A DNA stretch of 64,000 nucleotides from CAVRUH01 sp963822595 (lineage in GTDB: Bacteria > Chlamydiota > Chlamydiia > Chlamydiales > Waddliaceae): positions 310,001 to 374,000 of the forward strand of contig CAWGIG010000004.1 of assembly GCA_963822595.1 (NCBI GenBank), given 5' to 3'. Shown one piece after another: positions 36,244-44,847 of the stretch. Within the stretch, counting starts at the first letter, position 1; every line of letters starts with the position of its first letter. Both the position numbers and the translations under genes were made by a program. The notes beneath the pieces were generated by a model, which had not been told where the DNA came from, searched no databases, and saw only the letters and a list, made by a program, of their open reading frames with translations.

Positions 36244-36912
36244 ATGCGAGTAAAACAGGCACTATCAGCAATCTGGACATCGGGATATAGTCCCTATGGA
36301 CTATTATTGACCCTTTCTATCATGGTTTTCGTGACCCCTTATGCGATAGAAACCGGAGTCTTCTCCACCATTCCCCTCGAAATTTTTGTTTCTACTATCC
36401 TCATGATAGGTGTTTTTTCAGTTCCTTGTGGATCCATCATCCGCTCTATTGCTTTGACAATAGTAATTTTATCGATAGGGGCAAGATTCCTACAGAGAGG
36501 AGTTCAGCGGGATGATTTGGGATATCTGGAAATTTTTCTTTCGATTTCTATGATTGCCCTTTATGCTTATCTTGTTATTCGACAATTTTTTTCTGAAACA
36601 AGTTCTGTGAAACATCGTATTGCCGGAGCGGTTACACTTTATCTCATGTTAGGTATCTTGTGGGCCAGGTTATATGAACTCGTATTATTAAATGATCCAC
36701 ATGCCTTTAATTTCGATGTTTACAATGGATTCTCATCACTTATTTATTTCAGTTTTGTAACGCTTTTAACAATTGGATATGGAGATATATATCCGGTCAG
36801 CATCATTGCTAGAAACCTGGCAATATGCGAGGGGGGGATCGGACAACTTTTTATCGTCATCATCATCTCCTCTCTTGTTTCAGAAAGGGTAACCAAAGAG
36901 TTAAAGAATTAA
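36244..36912 (+). CDS. Potassium channel family protein (six-helix, TIGYGD filter)
   Basis: The 222-aa protein has about six hydrophobic helices. The K+ selectivity filter TIGYGD lies at 176-181, preceded by a pore helix (LIYFSFVTLL) and followed by an inner helix (GQLFIVIIISSLV). The first four helices (about 18-140) are not a charged voltage sensor, so this is a simple two-TM-pore channel with an extra N-terminal membrane domain. It is located in the inner membrane. It is the third gene of a same-strand cluster with the GMC enzyme and barrel protein, and ends 11 nt from the convergent neighbour. Confidence 0.85.
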   Translation: MRVKQALSAIWTSGYSPYGLLLTLSIMVFVTPYAIETGVFSTIPLEIFVSTILMIGVFSVPCGSIIRSIALTIVILSIGARFLQRGVQRDDLGYLEIFLSISMIALYAYLVIRQFFSETSSVKHRIAGAVTLYLMLGILWARLYELVLLNDPHAFNFDVYNGFSSLIYFSFVTLLTIGYGDIYPVSIIARNLAICEGGIGQLFIVIIISSLVSERVTKELKN

Positions 36913-36922
36913 ATTAAAAATC

Positions 36923-38128
36923 TCAGCGTGGCTCCAGTTCAATCATTGAACTATAATTTGACATGTATGTAGACAGCAAAGGTGTTGTTAAAGCTTCCAG
37001 GTCAACTAATTTTTTAGGATTATAAGCAACCCTATAACCATGGAAATGGTAAAGGAGTGTCTCAAAGTATTCTCCAACCGAAGAACTTCCCCGAATAAAA
37101 GGCATTGTATGGGAAAAATAGGCCCGAAAGACACCTACACGGTTTTTCAATTCACTAACATCATTTCGATCGCACAGAACTGCCCTGGCGAATATTCTGG
37201 CAATTTCCATCAAAGTGGGTTGAATAAGAAACGAGTCCTGATGGATAACCATGGCCGTGGTATGGTTATTCATTTTAACCAAAGGATTCATTCCTGCTTC
37301 ACGATATAACCAAACAAGATATTCAGAAACAACCATCATTTTTCCATCCACCATAAACCTGACGGTTCCAAGAGCGAAAAAGGATTTTAGATTTTCCCTA
37401 TTCTCTTTAAGCGTGTAAAACAGATTTGAACCCTTACACTTCTCTATAAGAGGGAAATTCTTATCCAATACTCGAAATAAAATTGCAACTTTTAGTTTTG
37501 TGAATTTTACAGGGTTATTTTCGCAAAATTTCTGATTTGCCTTCGTTAGAGCTTTTTTCTCCTCCGCTTGAAGCTCCTCTTCTTTATATAAAAGATGTCT
37601 AGGAAAATCTGCAGGATACCTATCTTTGTCATTAAGCATTTGCCGAACATCAAAATATTCACTTTCATCAAAAACTTCGATTTCGAACGAAGAGCTGCAT
37701 CCTTGAAAGCCTCCCTCTTCCCTAACTTTTATTTTCTCATGTTTCATGTTACGGATGTCGGTAGACCCTAATAGCCTTGAAAAATGTGAGAGGATCAGTT
37801 TATTGTAGGGTTGATACACATCATGTAAGCAAGTATGAAACCGACCATATTCCGCTTCATCTCTTCTAACTCCAAAACAATGCGCGAATTCCGTTTGGTG
37901 AGAATGCGCTATTGCTTTTCGGGCTTCCGCCAAATCTTTTAAAACCTCAAAAAAAAGTGTGGTTAAACAGTCTTCTGTTTTTTCACATGCCTTAACTTTC
38001 TGCAATGCTGCAAAGATCGCATCAGATGATTTTTTTTTATAGTCATCCTGATTACCGCTAAATACCCTAAAAGTATCATTGTCTATTATAAAGGTCGACG
38101 GTGAAAAATTTATTTCATTAACATTCAT
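36923..38128 (-). CDS. Unrecognised 401-aa protein, candidate effector
   Basis: I cannot assign a family. The protein is soluble with no signal peptide. It has a helical N-terminus (about 30-90), a His/Cys-containing segment FAHCFGVRRDEAEYGRFHTC, and near the C-terminus HTMPFIRGSSSVGEYFETLL followed by YHFHGYRV. The MPFIRGSSS piece looks like a conserved catalytic or binding core, but no enzyme class could be matched; in particular it is not a Fic motif. No clear ribosome-binding site precedes the ATG. The group II intron ends about 70 bp upstream. Effector status is inferred from neighbourhood only. Confidence 0.5.
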   Translation of the reverse strand: MNVNEINFSPSTFIIDNDTFRVFSGNQDDYKKKSSDAIFAALQKVKACEKTEDCLTTLFFEVLKDLAEARKAIAHSHQTEFAHCFGVRRDEAEYGRFHTCLHDVYQPYNKLILSHFSRLLGSTDIRNMKHEKIKVREEGGFQGCSSSFEIEVFDESEYFDVRQMLNDKDRYPADFPRHLLYKEEELQAEEKKALTKANQKFCENNPVKFTKLKVAILFRVLDKNFPLIEKCKGSNLFYTLKENRENLKSFFALGTVRFMVDGKMMVVSEYLVWLYREAGMNPLVKMNNHTTAMVIHQDSFLIQPTLMEIARIFARAVLCDRNDVSELKNRVGVFRAYFSHTMPFIRGSSSVGEYFETLLYHFHGYRVAYNPKKLVDLEALTTPLLSTYMSNYSSMIELEPR

Positions 38129-38199
38129 TTTAACTTTAATTTGTTTTGTAAAAGAATAACATCTTTAAACATAGAAAACAATATCGATTTTTAAAATTT

Positions 38200-40102
38200 G
38201 AGAGAGTAGAGGAGACCGGTTGCCCGGCTCCCCCTCATTAGATCCCATCGTGCCCAATTAAGGCAATGGGCTCCCGACAAATCACTCGCTTTGTCCTCTT
38301 CAAAATAGCCTATGTTTGATTGTAAGGGCTGGAAGTGGGTATTTAGTGCGAAACATATCGAATTTCTTCCATGTCATGGATGGATTCTGACTCCTTCGAT
38401 TGATCCATTTGAAGAAGATTCTTACTGCTTCTTCTACAAATGCTTTTATGTATTCGAAGTTAAAGGAAACACCGTAGTATTGGATGTGTCCTCTCAGTTT
38501 CGAGCAGAATGTTTTCCACAACGGGACTAATTTAATAGTGTTTCTTTTCTCTTTTATCCAATTTGCAACCCTTTTTATTTTGGTCACAAATCTTTTCTTC
38601 GCAGTCTTTACTTTTGGTATCCATTTTCCTAATCTTGTTTTCCCGAAAAAGAATGTGAAACCTAAGAAATCGAAAGTACCTTGTTGTATACCTTGTCGGG
38701 CTTTTACCACCGAGAAGGGGACAACTTTAGTTTTATCTTTGTTCAATTTAAGTTTAAATTTTGCAAGACGTTTATCTAGTACTTCCAAGATTCTTTTGGC
38801 ATCTCCTTCTTTTTCACAACAGATGATTGCATCATCTGCGTATCTGAACAGCTTTACTATTCCTCGACAATTTGGTTGAACATTTTCTTCAATCCAGGTG
38901 TCTAATACGTAGTGTGCATAGATATTCGACATGATTGGGCTACATACCGATCCCTGAGGAACACCTTCTTCTGTTATTTTAAGTTCTCCATCTGATAAAA
39001 TGCCTGCTTTGAACATTCTTATGATGTATCTCATGAACTTGGGATCTTTAATTTTCATTCGCATGAAATCTTCCAGGATCTTATGATCTATGGTACCAAA
39101 GAAGTTTGCCATGTCGATATCAATGACTGTTTCAATTTCATTTCTAAAAAGAAATTTATGCAGTGCTTTAATAGCATCATGGCAGCTCTTACCGGGTCTA
39201 AAACCAAATGAACAGTCTTTAAATATTGGATCATATATGTTCTCCAATATTTTCCCTGTCTGCATCTGGATTATTTTATCTTCAAAGTTACTGATACCGA
39301 GTGGTCGATAGGCTCCTGGCTTATCTTCCTTCTCGATAAGTACTTCTCTTATATTCCCAGGTCTGTAGGCCATCTTCTTCATGCGATCGAGAAGGTTATT
39401 TAGGTTTCTTATGAGATTTTCCCCATAATGTTCTTTTGTAACCTTATCAATTCCAACCGCTTTCTTCCCGTCAAGCTTATGGAAGCATTTTAGAAGAGAC
39501 TCCTCATTATAGAAATGCATCAGAGCCGTAAATTCTTTATGAGGGTCTTTTGCAGAGAGCCAAGCTACTCTTTCAAGTTTTGTATCCGTATCCCATATGG
39601 GTTTTGGAGTCTCTATTGTACTCATACGTTTCCTTATTCAGATTGATTAATGCCGAGGATTCCTTCCCTCCAGTAACTCCGCAAAGACTCACGTCTCCTT
39701 GTTCGCCCCTTCATCGGTACTACGAATCCATCTGCCATCCTGTCGCCATCCCGAGCTGCTCACTGTTACATTTGCAGATCAGTACTTCTTCCTTGAAGAG
39801 CTAAGGACTTCCCACGTTCACCATTTTATCTTCGATACATGCCCTGTTCACCGACCCCGAGGAGCTGTATATCTCATTCCCTATAGCGAGATATATAGTA
39901 ATGCCTTCCGTCAACACTCACAGCGTCGGCCTCCTAAAAGTTATCTATAACGGGGCTCAATCACACGGCCTGCATCTTCCCTGTCATACGCTTAACTCAA
40001 TTCGTTACCTCCTAGAGTCCAATGACTCGGTATAGCAAGTTTGGGTTTAACTCCCTAGTGACGACTTACACGTCACTGATAAAATAGCGCCTCGTGGCGC
40101 AC
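38200..40102 (-). mobile_element. Group II intron (RNA plus reverse transcriptase gene)
   Basis: The intron lies on the minus strand. The proposed 5' end is GTGCGCC (complement of 40096-40102), matching the GUGYG consensus, followed by a small GCGCC...GGCGC hairpin and about 480 nt of structured leader (domains I-III). The RT gene follows. After it, a hairpin closed by a GCAA tetraloop (AGCCGGGCAACCGGTC, complement of about 38213-38228) looks like the domain V region, with an AC/AT-type 3' end near 38200. Both ends are estimates; the 3' end is uncertain by about 20 nt. The element sits between two genes and disrupts neither. A strong hairpin lies 21 nt upstream of its 5' end. Confidence 0.75.
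38300..39625 (-). CDS. ltrA: Group II intron reverse transcriptase/maturase
   Basis: The 441-aa protein has the ordered RT blocks: KAVGIDKVT (domain 0/1), YRPLGISNFEDKIIQ (about 106-120), FKDCSFGFRPGKSCHDAI (136-152), DIDMANFFGTIDH (block 3), GVPQGSVCSPIMSNIY (221-235), and the catalytic YADD at 262-265. The C-terminal part (about 330-440) matches the maturase X domain (LRGHIQYYGV). No HNH endonuclease domain follows, so mobility would rely on priming without its own second-strand nuclease. The frame is intact, hence possibly active. AAGGA precedes the ATG. Confidence 0.92.
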   Translation of the reverse strand: MSTIETPKPIWDTDTKLERVAWLSAKDPHKEFTALMHFYNEESLLKCFHKLDGKKAVGIDKVTKEHYGENLIRNLNNLLDRMKKMAYRPGNIREVLIEKEDKPGAYRPLGISNFEDKIIQMQTGKILENIYDPIFKDCSFGFRPGKSCHDAIKALHKFLFRNEIETVIDIDMANFFGTIDHKILEDFMRMKIKDPKFMRYIIRMFKAGILSDGELKITEEGVPQGSVCSPIMSNIYAHYVLDTWIEENVQPNCRGIVKLFRYADDAIICCEKEGDAKRILEVLDKRLAKFKLKLNKDKTKVVPFSVVKARQGIQQGTFDFLGFTFFFGKTRLGKWIPKVKTAKKRFVTKIKRVANWIKEKRNTIKLVPLWKTFCSKLRGHIQYYGVSFNFEYIKAFVEEAVRIFFKWINRRSQNPSMTWKKFDMFRTKYPLPALTIKHRLF

Positions 40103-40122
40103 GAGTGAATCAATTCATTGAT

Positions 40123-40160
40123 GATTTCCCCGAGGCCAATTTATTGGCCGCGGGGAAATC
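40123..40160 (-). terminator. Strong hairpin after the MhqO-like gene, next to the intron insertion site
   Basis: GATTTCCCCGAGGCCAAT and its near-complement (40143-40160) form 18-bp arms with one mismatch and a 2-nt loop. It lies about 43 nt after the stop of the minus-strand dioxygenase gene (40203) and 21 nt before the intron 5' end. No U-run follows at once, perhaps because the intron inserted there. Confidence 0.6.
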
Positions 40161-40202
40161 ACGAGACATTGCAGGCAATTGTTTCGCGAATGTTAGAATT
40201 AG

Positions 40203-41153
40203 TCAAAAATATTTTTTTATATCCAATTGAATCGGCGATAACCCCTGTTCTATTATGCGCCTGTTTGGTTCTTCCCATGAGGGCAATTTAAGAGATTCAC
40301 CGAGATGCTCAACACGTTCATCTATTGCAAAGCCTGGTGGAATCGTAGCAATTTCAAATAACACGCCCCCAGGTTCTCTAAAATAAATGGAATGGAAATA
40401 CTCTCGATCTAGTACAGGAGTCACATTAAGACCCGCTTTTAACAATTTGTCTCGTGCTTCTAACTGCGTCGCATCATTCGCTGTAGCAAAAGCCACATGA
40501 TGAATCGTACCGCATCCTGGTAGCCCATTTAATGCATCCGGCATGCAAAGGACGTCAACAAGACTACCTGGCTTGCTATTGGGTGAAAATCGAAATCGAT
40601 TTCCTTTTTCTGCAATTAACGTATGATCCATCTGACCAACCAATAACCCTGCTGTTCTCTCATAACATTCCTCGGAAAGCGTGATGCCGTAAAATCCTTT
40701 GATGGCATATTCAGAGGAAATATTTCCTTTGCCGAATCCCTCCCTATCATCTATATTATTTGCTACTAGCTCTAGCCCCAATCCCTCATGGTCTTCGAAG
40801 TAGAGCACTAATTCTTCAAATCTTTGTTGGGGACCTACATATTTAATATGAAATCGATCTAATCGTTTGATCCAAAAATCCATTGAATTTTCTGAAATGG
40901 AAAATGAAGTCACTGTTAGCTGTCCTTTCCCCTTTCTTCCCTGAGGTATGCCGGAATAGGGAAAAAAGGTCAGGATCGTTCCTGGCGAACCGTTTTCGTC
41001 TCCATAATACAAATGATAGACTTCCGGTGCATCAAAGTTGATGGTCTTTTTCACCAGTCGAAGACCTAAAAGACCAGCATAAAAATTCAAGTTAGCTTGC
41101 GCATCAGATGCTAAAGCTGTAACGTGATGCAATCCCGTAACAAGTTTACTCAT
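40203..41153 (-). CDS. Ring-cleaving dioxygenase, MhqO/glyoxalase superfamily
   Basis: The 316-aa protein consists of two vicinal-oxygen-chelate modules. It opens with GLHHVTALASDAQANLNFY and later has TIHHVAFATAND and VLFEIATIPPGF, giving the His, His, Glu metal ligands. Length and motifs match the MhqO/MhqE/YkcA group, which in Bacillus is induced by quinone and diamide stress. It is translationally coupled to the upstream M17-domain gene, whose stop overlaps this ATG by 8 nt. It probably opens catechol or hydroquinone rings, a detoxification role; substrate not proven. Confidence 0.87.
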   Translation of the reverse strand: MSKLVTGLHHVTALASDAQANLNFYAGLLGLRLVKKTINFDAPEVYHLYYGDENGSPGTILTFFPYSGIPQGRKGKGQLTVTSFSISENSMDFWIKRLDRFHIKYVGPQQRFEELVLYFEDHEGLGLELVANNIDDREGFGKGNISSEYAIKGFYGITLSEECYERTAGLLVGQMDHTLIAEKGNRFRFSPNSKPGSLVDVLCMPDALNGLPGCGTIHHVAFATANDATQLEARDKLLKAGLNVTPVLDREYFHSIYFREPGGVLFEIATIPPGFAIDERVEHLGESLKLPSWEEPNRRIIEQGLSPIQLDIKKYF

Positions 41154-41856
41154 TAGCCATTACTTTTTTAATTCCGGTTTTTGAATCTTCAAAATAGGAA
41201 GGTCCGGATAGTAATGTTACCTTGTTCACTGTTAATGTATCGCTAGCATTTTGCTTCCTCAAATACATCTGTGTTCGATAAGCTTCTATTGCTCCTTGAA
41301 TGACATAACCTGCAACATCGGAAGTCGGAGATGAAATGCCAGCATCTTTTAAATCACTTGCATGTGAATAGCTTGTGACACCCAGCCTCAAAGCTTCCCT
41401 CATGCCTATAACTCCAATCATCCGCATCATCTCTGGTTTGAAAGCTTTTCGGTTTCCTAGCCCTATCAACAATAATTTTTTTGCAGGAATAGTGTTTGCC
41501 GGAGGACTAATGAGTAAGGTTTCAAGAGCATGACCCTCAAATTTATTTGTTTTTCTTAATTCAGTGATTAACCCTTTCAGGGATTCATCCACATGTAGCA
41601 TACCATTTAATTCTTTCGGCAATGCCGGAGGGGATGTCGTTATATCTCCCTCTGTATATTCAAACAAACACACGATTTGCAATGGCGTGGCTTGTGCCGA
41701 AGGACTCTGAACTAAAACGACGATGTCAATCCCCTCTAATTTACCCAAATTCTCCTGTGTCCCGACTGTCGGTAAATTTTCAGCCTTTATAAATACAGGG
41801 ATCAAAAAGATAACAACAAGAGGAATTATCCTTAATAATTTCAATATTCTATTCAT
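41146..41856 (-). CDS. Exported stand-alone M17 aminopeptidase N-terminal domain
   Basis: The protein (236 aa from ATG 41856) has a signal peptide (ILKLLRIIPLVVIFLIPVFI, then KAENLP). The rest resembles the N-terminal domain of leucyl aminopeptidases: IDIVVLVQSPSAQATPL, then KLLLIGLGNRKAFKPEMMR and AGYVIQGAIEAYR. The catalytic, metal-binding C-terminal domain of M17 enzymes is absent; the protein simply ends. ATG 41856 was chosen over 41892 because AAGGAG lies just before it and the signal peptide begins there. The stop overlaps the next gene by 8 nt. With no catalytic domain it may be a binding or regulatory protein. Confidence 0.75.
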   Translation of the reverse strand: MNRILKLLRIIPLVVIFLIPVFIKAENLPTVGTQENLGKLEGIDIVVLVQSPSAQATPLQIVCLFEYTEGDITTSPPALPKELNGMLHVDESLKGLITELRKTNKFEGHALETLLISPPANTIPAKKLLLIGLGNRKAFKPEMMRMIGVIGMREALRLGVTSYSHASDLKDAGISSPTSDVAGYVIQGAIEAYRTQMYLRKQNASDTLTVNKVTLLSGPSYFEDSKTGIKKVMANE

Positions 41857-41984
41857 GTTTCTCCTTATTTTGCCTATTACAGGCCATAACATGATTTATT
41901 CTTACTAGCAATATTTTTTTGACATATACCTGCTAAATTGCTATCTCTGGATATATAAACAAAAAATTTTAAAAGGAGCCAATT

Positions 41985-42632
41985 GTGAATAAATACGCTG
42001 ATTTATTAACCCCAAAAAATTGCGCTCTGACATTAATCGATTTTCAGCCCGCCATGTATTTCGGTGTACAAAGTCATGATCGCCTTTCCATCATGCACAA
42101 TTCAGCTGTTTTGGCTAAAGGCGCTAAGCTCTTCAATATACCGACTGTCCTTTCCACAGTAGCTAAAGACAGCTTTAGCGGATCTCTTTCTCCTGAAATA
42201 ACCTCTATATTTCCCAACCAGAAAATAATCGATCGCACCTCTATCAACGCGTGGGTAGACAGTAATTTTCGCAAAGCCATAGAATCAACAGGGCGAAAAA
42301 AAATAGTGGTAGCCGGACTTTGGACTGAAGCCTGTGTGTTGTTCCCTACTTTAGATATGCTCAAAGCAGGATTCGAAGTTTATGTTTCTACTGACGCCTG
42401 CGGTGATATATCGCTAGAAGCTCATGAACGCAGTGTTCAGCGCCTAATACAAGCAGGTGCAGTGCCCATCACCTCACTTCAATTTATTTTTGAGTTGCAA
42501 CAAGATTGGGCGCGCTCAGAAACGTATAACGGTGTCATGGAAATCTTAAAATCAGAATCCCCCTATGGAATTCAGGTTAGCTTTTCCAAATGGGCACTAG
42601 GTGAACACGCCTCTGAGGCTGGTCCCGCTTAA
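41985..42632 (+). CDS. Isochorismatase-family hydrolase (YcaC-like)
   Basis: The 215-aa protein shows the cysteine-hydrolase triad: Asp19 in LTLIDFQPAM, Lys61 in STVAKDSF, and Cys117 in GLWTEACV. This pattern and length match YcaC-type members of the isochorismatase superfamily. The start is GTG with AAGGAG at a good distance. TTGACA at 41919-41924, with a weak -10 (TATCTC) 17 nt later, may be its promoter. It is divergent from the M17-domain gene and is followed at 20 bp by the amidohydrolase. It would hydrolyse a small amide or vinyl ether; substrate unknown. Confidence 0.88.
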   Translation: MNKYADLLTPKNCALTLIDFQPAMYFGVQSHDRLSIMHNSAVLAKGAKLFNIPTVLSTVAKDSFSGSLSPEITSIFPNQKIIDRTSINAWVDSNFRKAIESTGRKKIVVAGLWTEACVLFPTLDMLKAGFEVYVSTDACGDISLEAHERSVQRLIQAGAVPITSLQFIFELQQDWARSETYNGVMEILKSESPYGIQVSFSKWALGEHASEAGPA

Positions 42633-42652
42633 AAACCACGAGAAATCAAAAT

Positions 42653-44479
42653 ATGGATTTAATTTTATTCAATGGTAAAATTACTACACTTGATTTCCAG
42701 AATCCTGAAGTTTCTGCCATTGGAATTAAAAATGGAATTGTCTCAGCTATAGGCACAGATGATGAAGTCAAAAAACTAGCTACAATGACTACTCAACAGA
42801 TTGATTTGAATAATAAACGTGTGATTCCGGGACTCAACGATTCTCATTTGCATTTAATTCGAGGTGGACTGAATTACAACATGGAATTGCGCTGGGATGG
42901 AGTCCCCTCTCTTGCCTATGCTATGAAAATATTAAAAGAACAAGTGCGACGTACACCTCCTCCCCAATGGGTAAGAGTGATCGGAGGATGGTCAGAGTTT
43001 CAATTTATTGAAAAAAGAATGCCGACACTTGATGAAATTAATGCGGTGTCTCCAGACACTCCGGTATTTATACTTCACTTATATGATCGAGCTTTACTCA
43101 ATGCTGCCGCTTTGAGAGCCGTTGGCTACACGAAAGATACTCCTGATCCTATCGGTGGACGTATTGAACGAGACAAAAATGGAAATCCCACGGGCATGCT
43201 CATAGCTGAACCTAACGCTATGATCCTATATTCTACTTTAGCAAAAGGTCCCAAATTAGCTTTGGTGGATCAAATAAACTCAACGCGTCATTTTATGCGT
43301 GAACTCAATCGACTTGGTCTTACAAGCTGCATTGATGCTGGTGGAGGATTTCAAAATTATCCCGAAGACTATCAAGTGATTGAGGACCTGCATAAAAATA
43401 ATCAGCTCACCCTTCGCATCGCATATAATTTATTCACGCAAAAGCCAGGGGGAGAATTTACGGATTTCCAGAAATGGTCTAAAATGGTTACGCCCTATTC
43501 CGGAGATGACATGTATCGTCAAAATGGAGCAGGAGAAATGCTCGCATTTTCAGCTGCTGATTTTGAAGACTTCTTATATCAGAGACCAGAAATGCCCTCA
43601 AATATGGAGGGAGACCTCAAAAAAGTGATAAGATTCCTCGTAGAAAACCGTTGGCCCTTTCGATTACACGCCACCTATAACGAGACAATTGACAGAGCAT
43701 TGAACGTATTTGAAGAAATTAACCGAGACATCCCCTTCAATGATTTATGCTGGTTTTTTGATCATGCCGAAACGGTTACAGACGCCAACCTGGAAAGAAT
43801 TAAAGCGCTGAATGGTGGAATTGCTATTCAGCACCGCATGGCTTATCAAGGAGAGTATTTCATTCATCGATACGGAAGCCAAGCGGCAAAGAGAAGTCCT
43901 CCCATACGTAAAATGCTCGATATGGGCATTCCTGTCGGGGCAGGAACAGATGCGACGCGAGTGGCAAGTTATAATCCTTGGATGTCTTTATATTGGATTG
44001 TTTCTGGAAAAACAGTAGGGGGAACCGTTTTATATGGCGACGAAAATAAAGTTGAACGATTGGAAGCTTTACGTCTCTATACATCAGGCAGCGCTAAATT
44101 TTCTCGAGAAGAAAAAAATAAAGGATCTCTTTCTATTGGAATGTATGCGGATATGGCTGTTTTGTCGCTGGATTATTTCTCCATTCCCGAGGAATCCATC
44201 AAAAATATCACGTCATTGTTAACAATTTTGGGAGGTAAAATTGTTTATGGAGCAGATGAATTTTCCGATCTTGACCAATGTAAGGACTTACCTGTCAGCC
44301 CTGATTGGGCACCAGTCCGCCACTATGGCGGATATTTTAATCCAAGCAAACACAATTTTTGCAGCTGCCATGGAAAGCATTCCCAAAAAGCTTCTCTCGA
44401 TTCCTTATTGGGTACAACTTGTAGTGATATTTCTCCCTTGAATCCGTGGTCCTTCGGCTGTGACTGCTTCGCCTATTGA
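42653..44479 (+). CDS. Amidohydrolase family protein, YtcJ-like
   Basis: The 608-aa protein has the amidohydrolase entry strand ITTLD, the metal motif HxH in NDSHLHLIRGG (His65, His67), FRLHATYNETIDRALNVFE, CWFFDHAETVTD, IAIQHRMAYQG and GAGTDATRVASYNPWMSLYW with the catalytic Asp. The C-terminal strand (KGSLSIGMYADMAVLS) closes the barrel module. This order matches YtcJ-like exo-amidases. The last 40 residues are unusual, Cys-rich (FCSCHGKH, TCSDIS, FGCDCFAY), perhaps an extra metal site. It follows the isochorismatase gene by 20 bp and is probably co-transcribed. Substrate unknown. Confidence 0.86.
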   Translation: MDLILFNGKITTLDFQNPEVSAIGIKNGIVSAIGTDDEVKKLATMTTQQIDLNNKRVIPGLNDSHLHLIRGGLNYNMELRWDGVPSLAYAMKILKEQVRRTPPPQWVRVIGGWSEFQFIEKRMPTLDEINAVSPDTPVFILHLYDRALLNAAALRAVGYTKDTPDPIGGRIERDKNGNPTGMLIAEPNAMILYSTLAKGPKLALVDQINSTRHFMRELNRLGLTSCIDAGGGFQNYPEDYQVIEDLHKNNQLTLRIAYNLFTQKPGGEFTDFQKWSKMVTPYSGDDMYRQNGAGEMLAFSAADFEDFLYQRPEMPSNMEGDLKKVIRFLVENRWPFRLHATYNETIDRALNVFEEINRDIPFNDLCWFFDHAETVTDANLERIKALNGGIAIQHRMAYQGEYFIHRYGSQAAKRSPPIRKMLDMGIPVGAGTDATRVASYNPWMSLYWIVSGKTVGGTVLYGDENKVERLEALRLYTSGSAKFSREEKNKGSLSIGMYADMAVLSLDYFSIPEESIKNITSLLTILGGKIVYGADEFSDLDQCKDLPVSPDWAPVRHYGGYFNPSKHNFCSCHGKHSQKASLDSLLGTTCSDISPLNPWSFGCDCFAY

Positions 44480-44568
44480 AGAAATTTGCATGAATCATGA
44501 TAATGATGTATCATACTTAGTTAAACAAATAATCATAATTTATGTTATAATGAAAAATAAGAGGAAAA

Positions 44569-44845
44569 ATGCCTGAGATAAGCCGATTTTTTGGTGTTGT
44601 GATTCGAATGTATGCAGCGGAGAAAGAGCACAATCCTCCCCATTTCCATGCTATTTATAATGAATATGAATCACTATTCTCAATCGATCCTCTTGAGCAG
44701 ATGAAAGGGAACTTACCTCCACTTACCTCCTCGTATATATGGAGTTGTTATGGAATGGGCACTTATACATCAAAAGGAGCTTATGGATAACTGGAATAGA
44801 CTCCAGAAAGAACAGGCCATTAAAAAAATTAAACCATTGGTTTGA
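44569..44845 (+). pseudogene. DUF4160 protein (likely toxin), disabled by a 10-bp tandem duplication
   Basis: The first 50 codons read as a DUF4160 protein: EISRFFGVVIRMYAAEKEHN, then PPHFHAIYNEYE. After GNLPP the frame breaks. The sequence ACTTACCTCC is present twice in tandem (44711-44720 and 44721-44730). Removing one copy restores PPRIYGVVMEWALIHQKELM and the rest to a TGA at 44843-44845, giving a normal-sized 88-aa protein. As it stands, the frame ends at 44790 (73 aa, wrong tail). GAGG precedes the ATG. The partner DUF2442 gene begins 3 nt after the restored stop. This pair is commonly regarded as a toxin-antitoxin-like module. Confidence 0.85.
44711..44730. repeat. 10-bp tandem duplication inside the DUF4160 gene
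   Basis: Two exact, adjacent copies of ACTTACCTCC. The extra 10 bp shifts the reading frame and is the sole visible cause of gene inactivation. Confidence 0.95.
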
Positions 44846-44847
44846 AT

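Noticed and set aside
36923..38128. Fic (AMPylation) domain suggested by HTMPFIRGSS
   Set aside because: The required HxFx(D/E)GNGR motif is not present; the resemblance is superficial.
39550..39950. Two plus-strand frames of about 84 codons upstream of the reverse transcriptase
   Set aside because: They overlap the structured 5' domains of the group II intron on the other strand and show no protein features.
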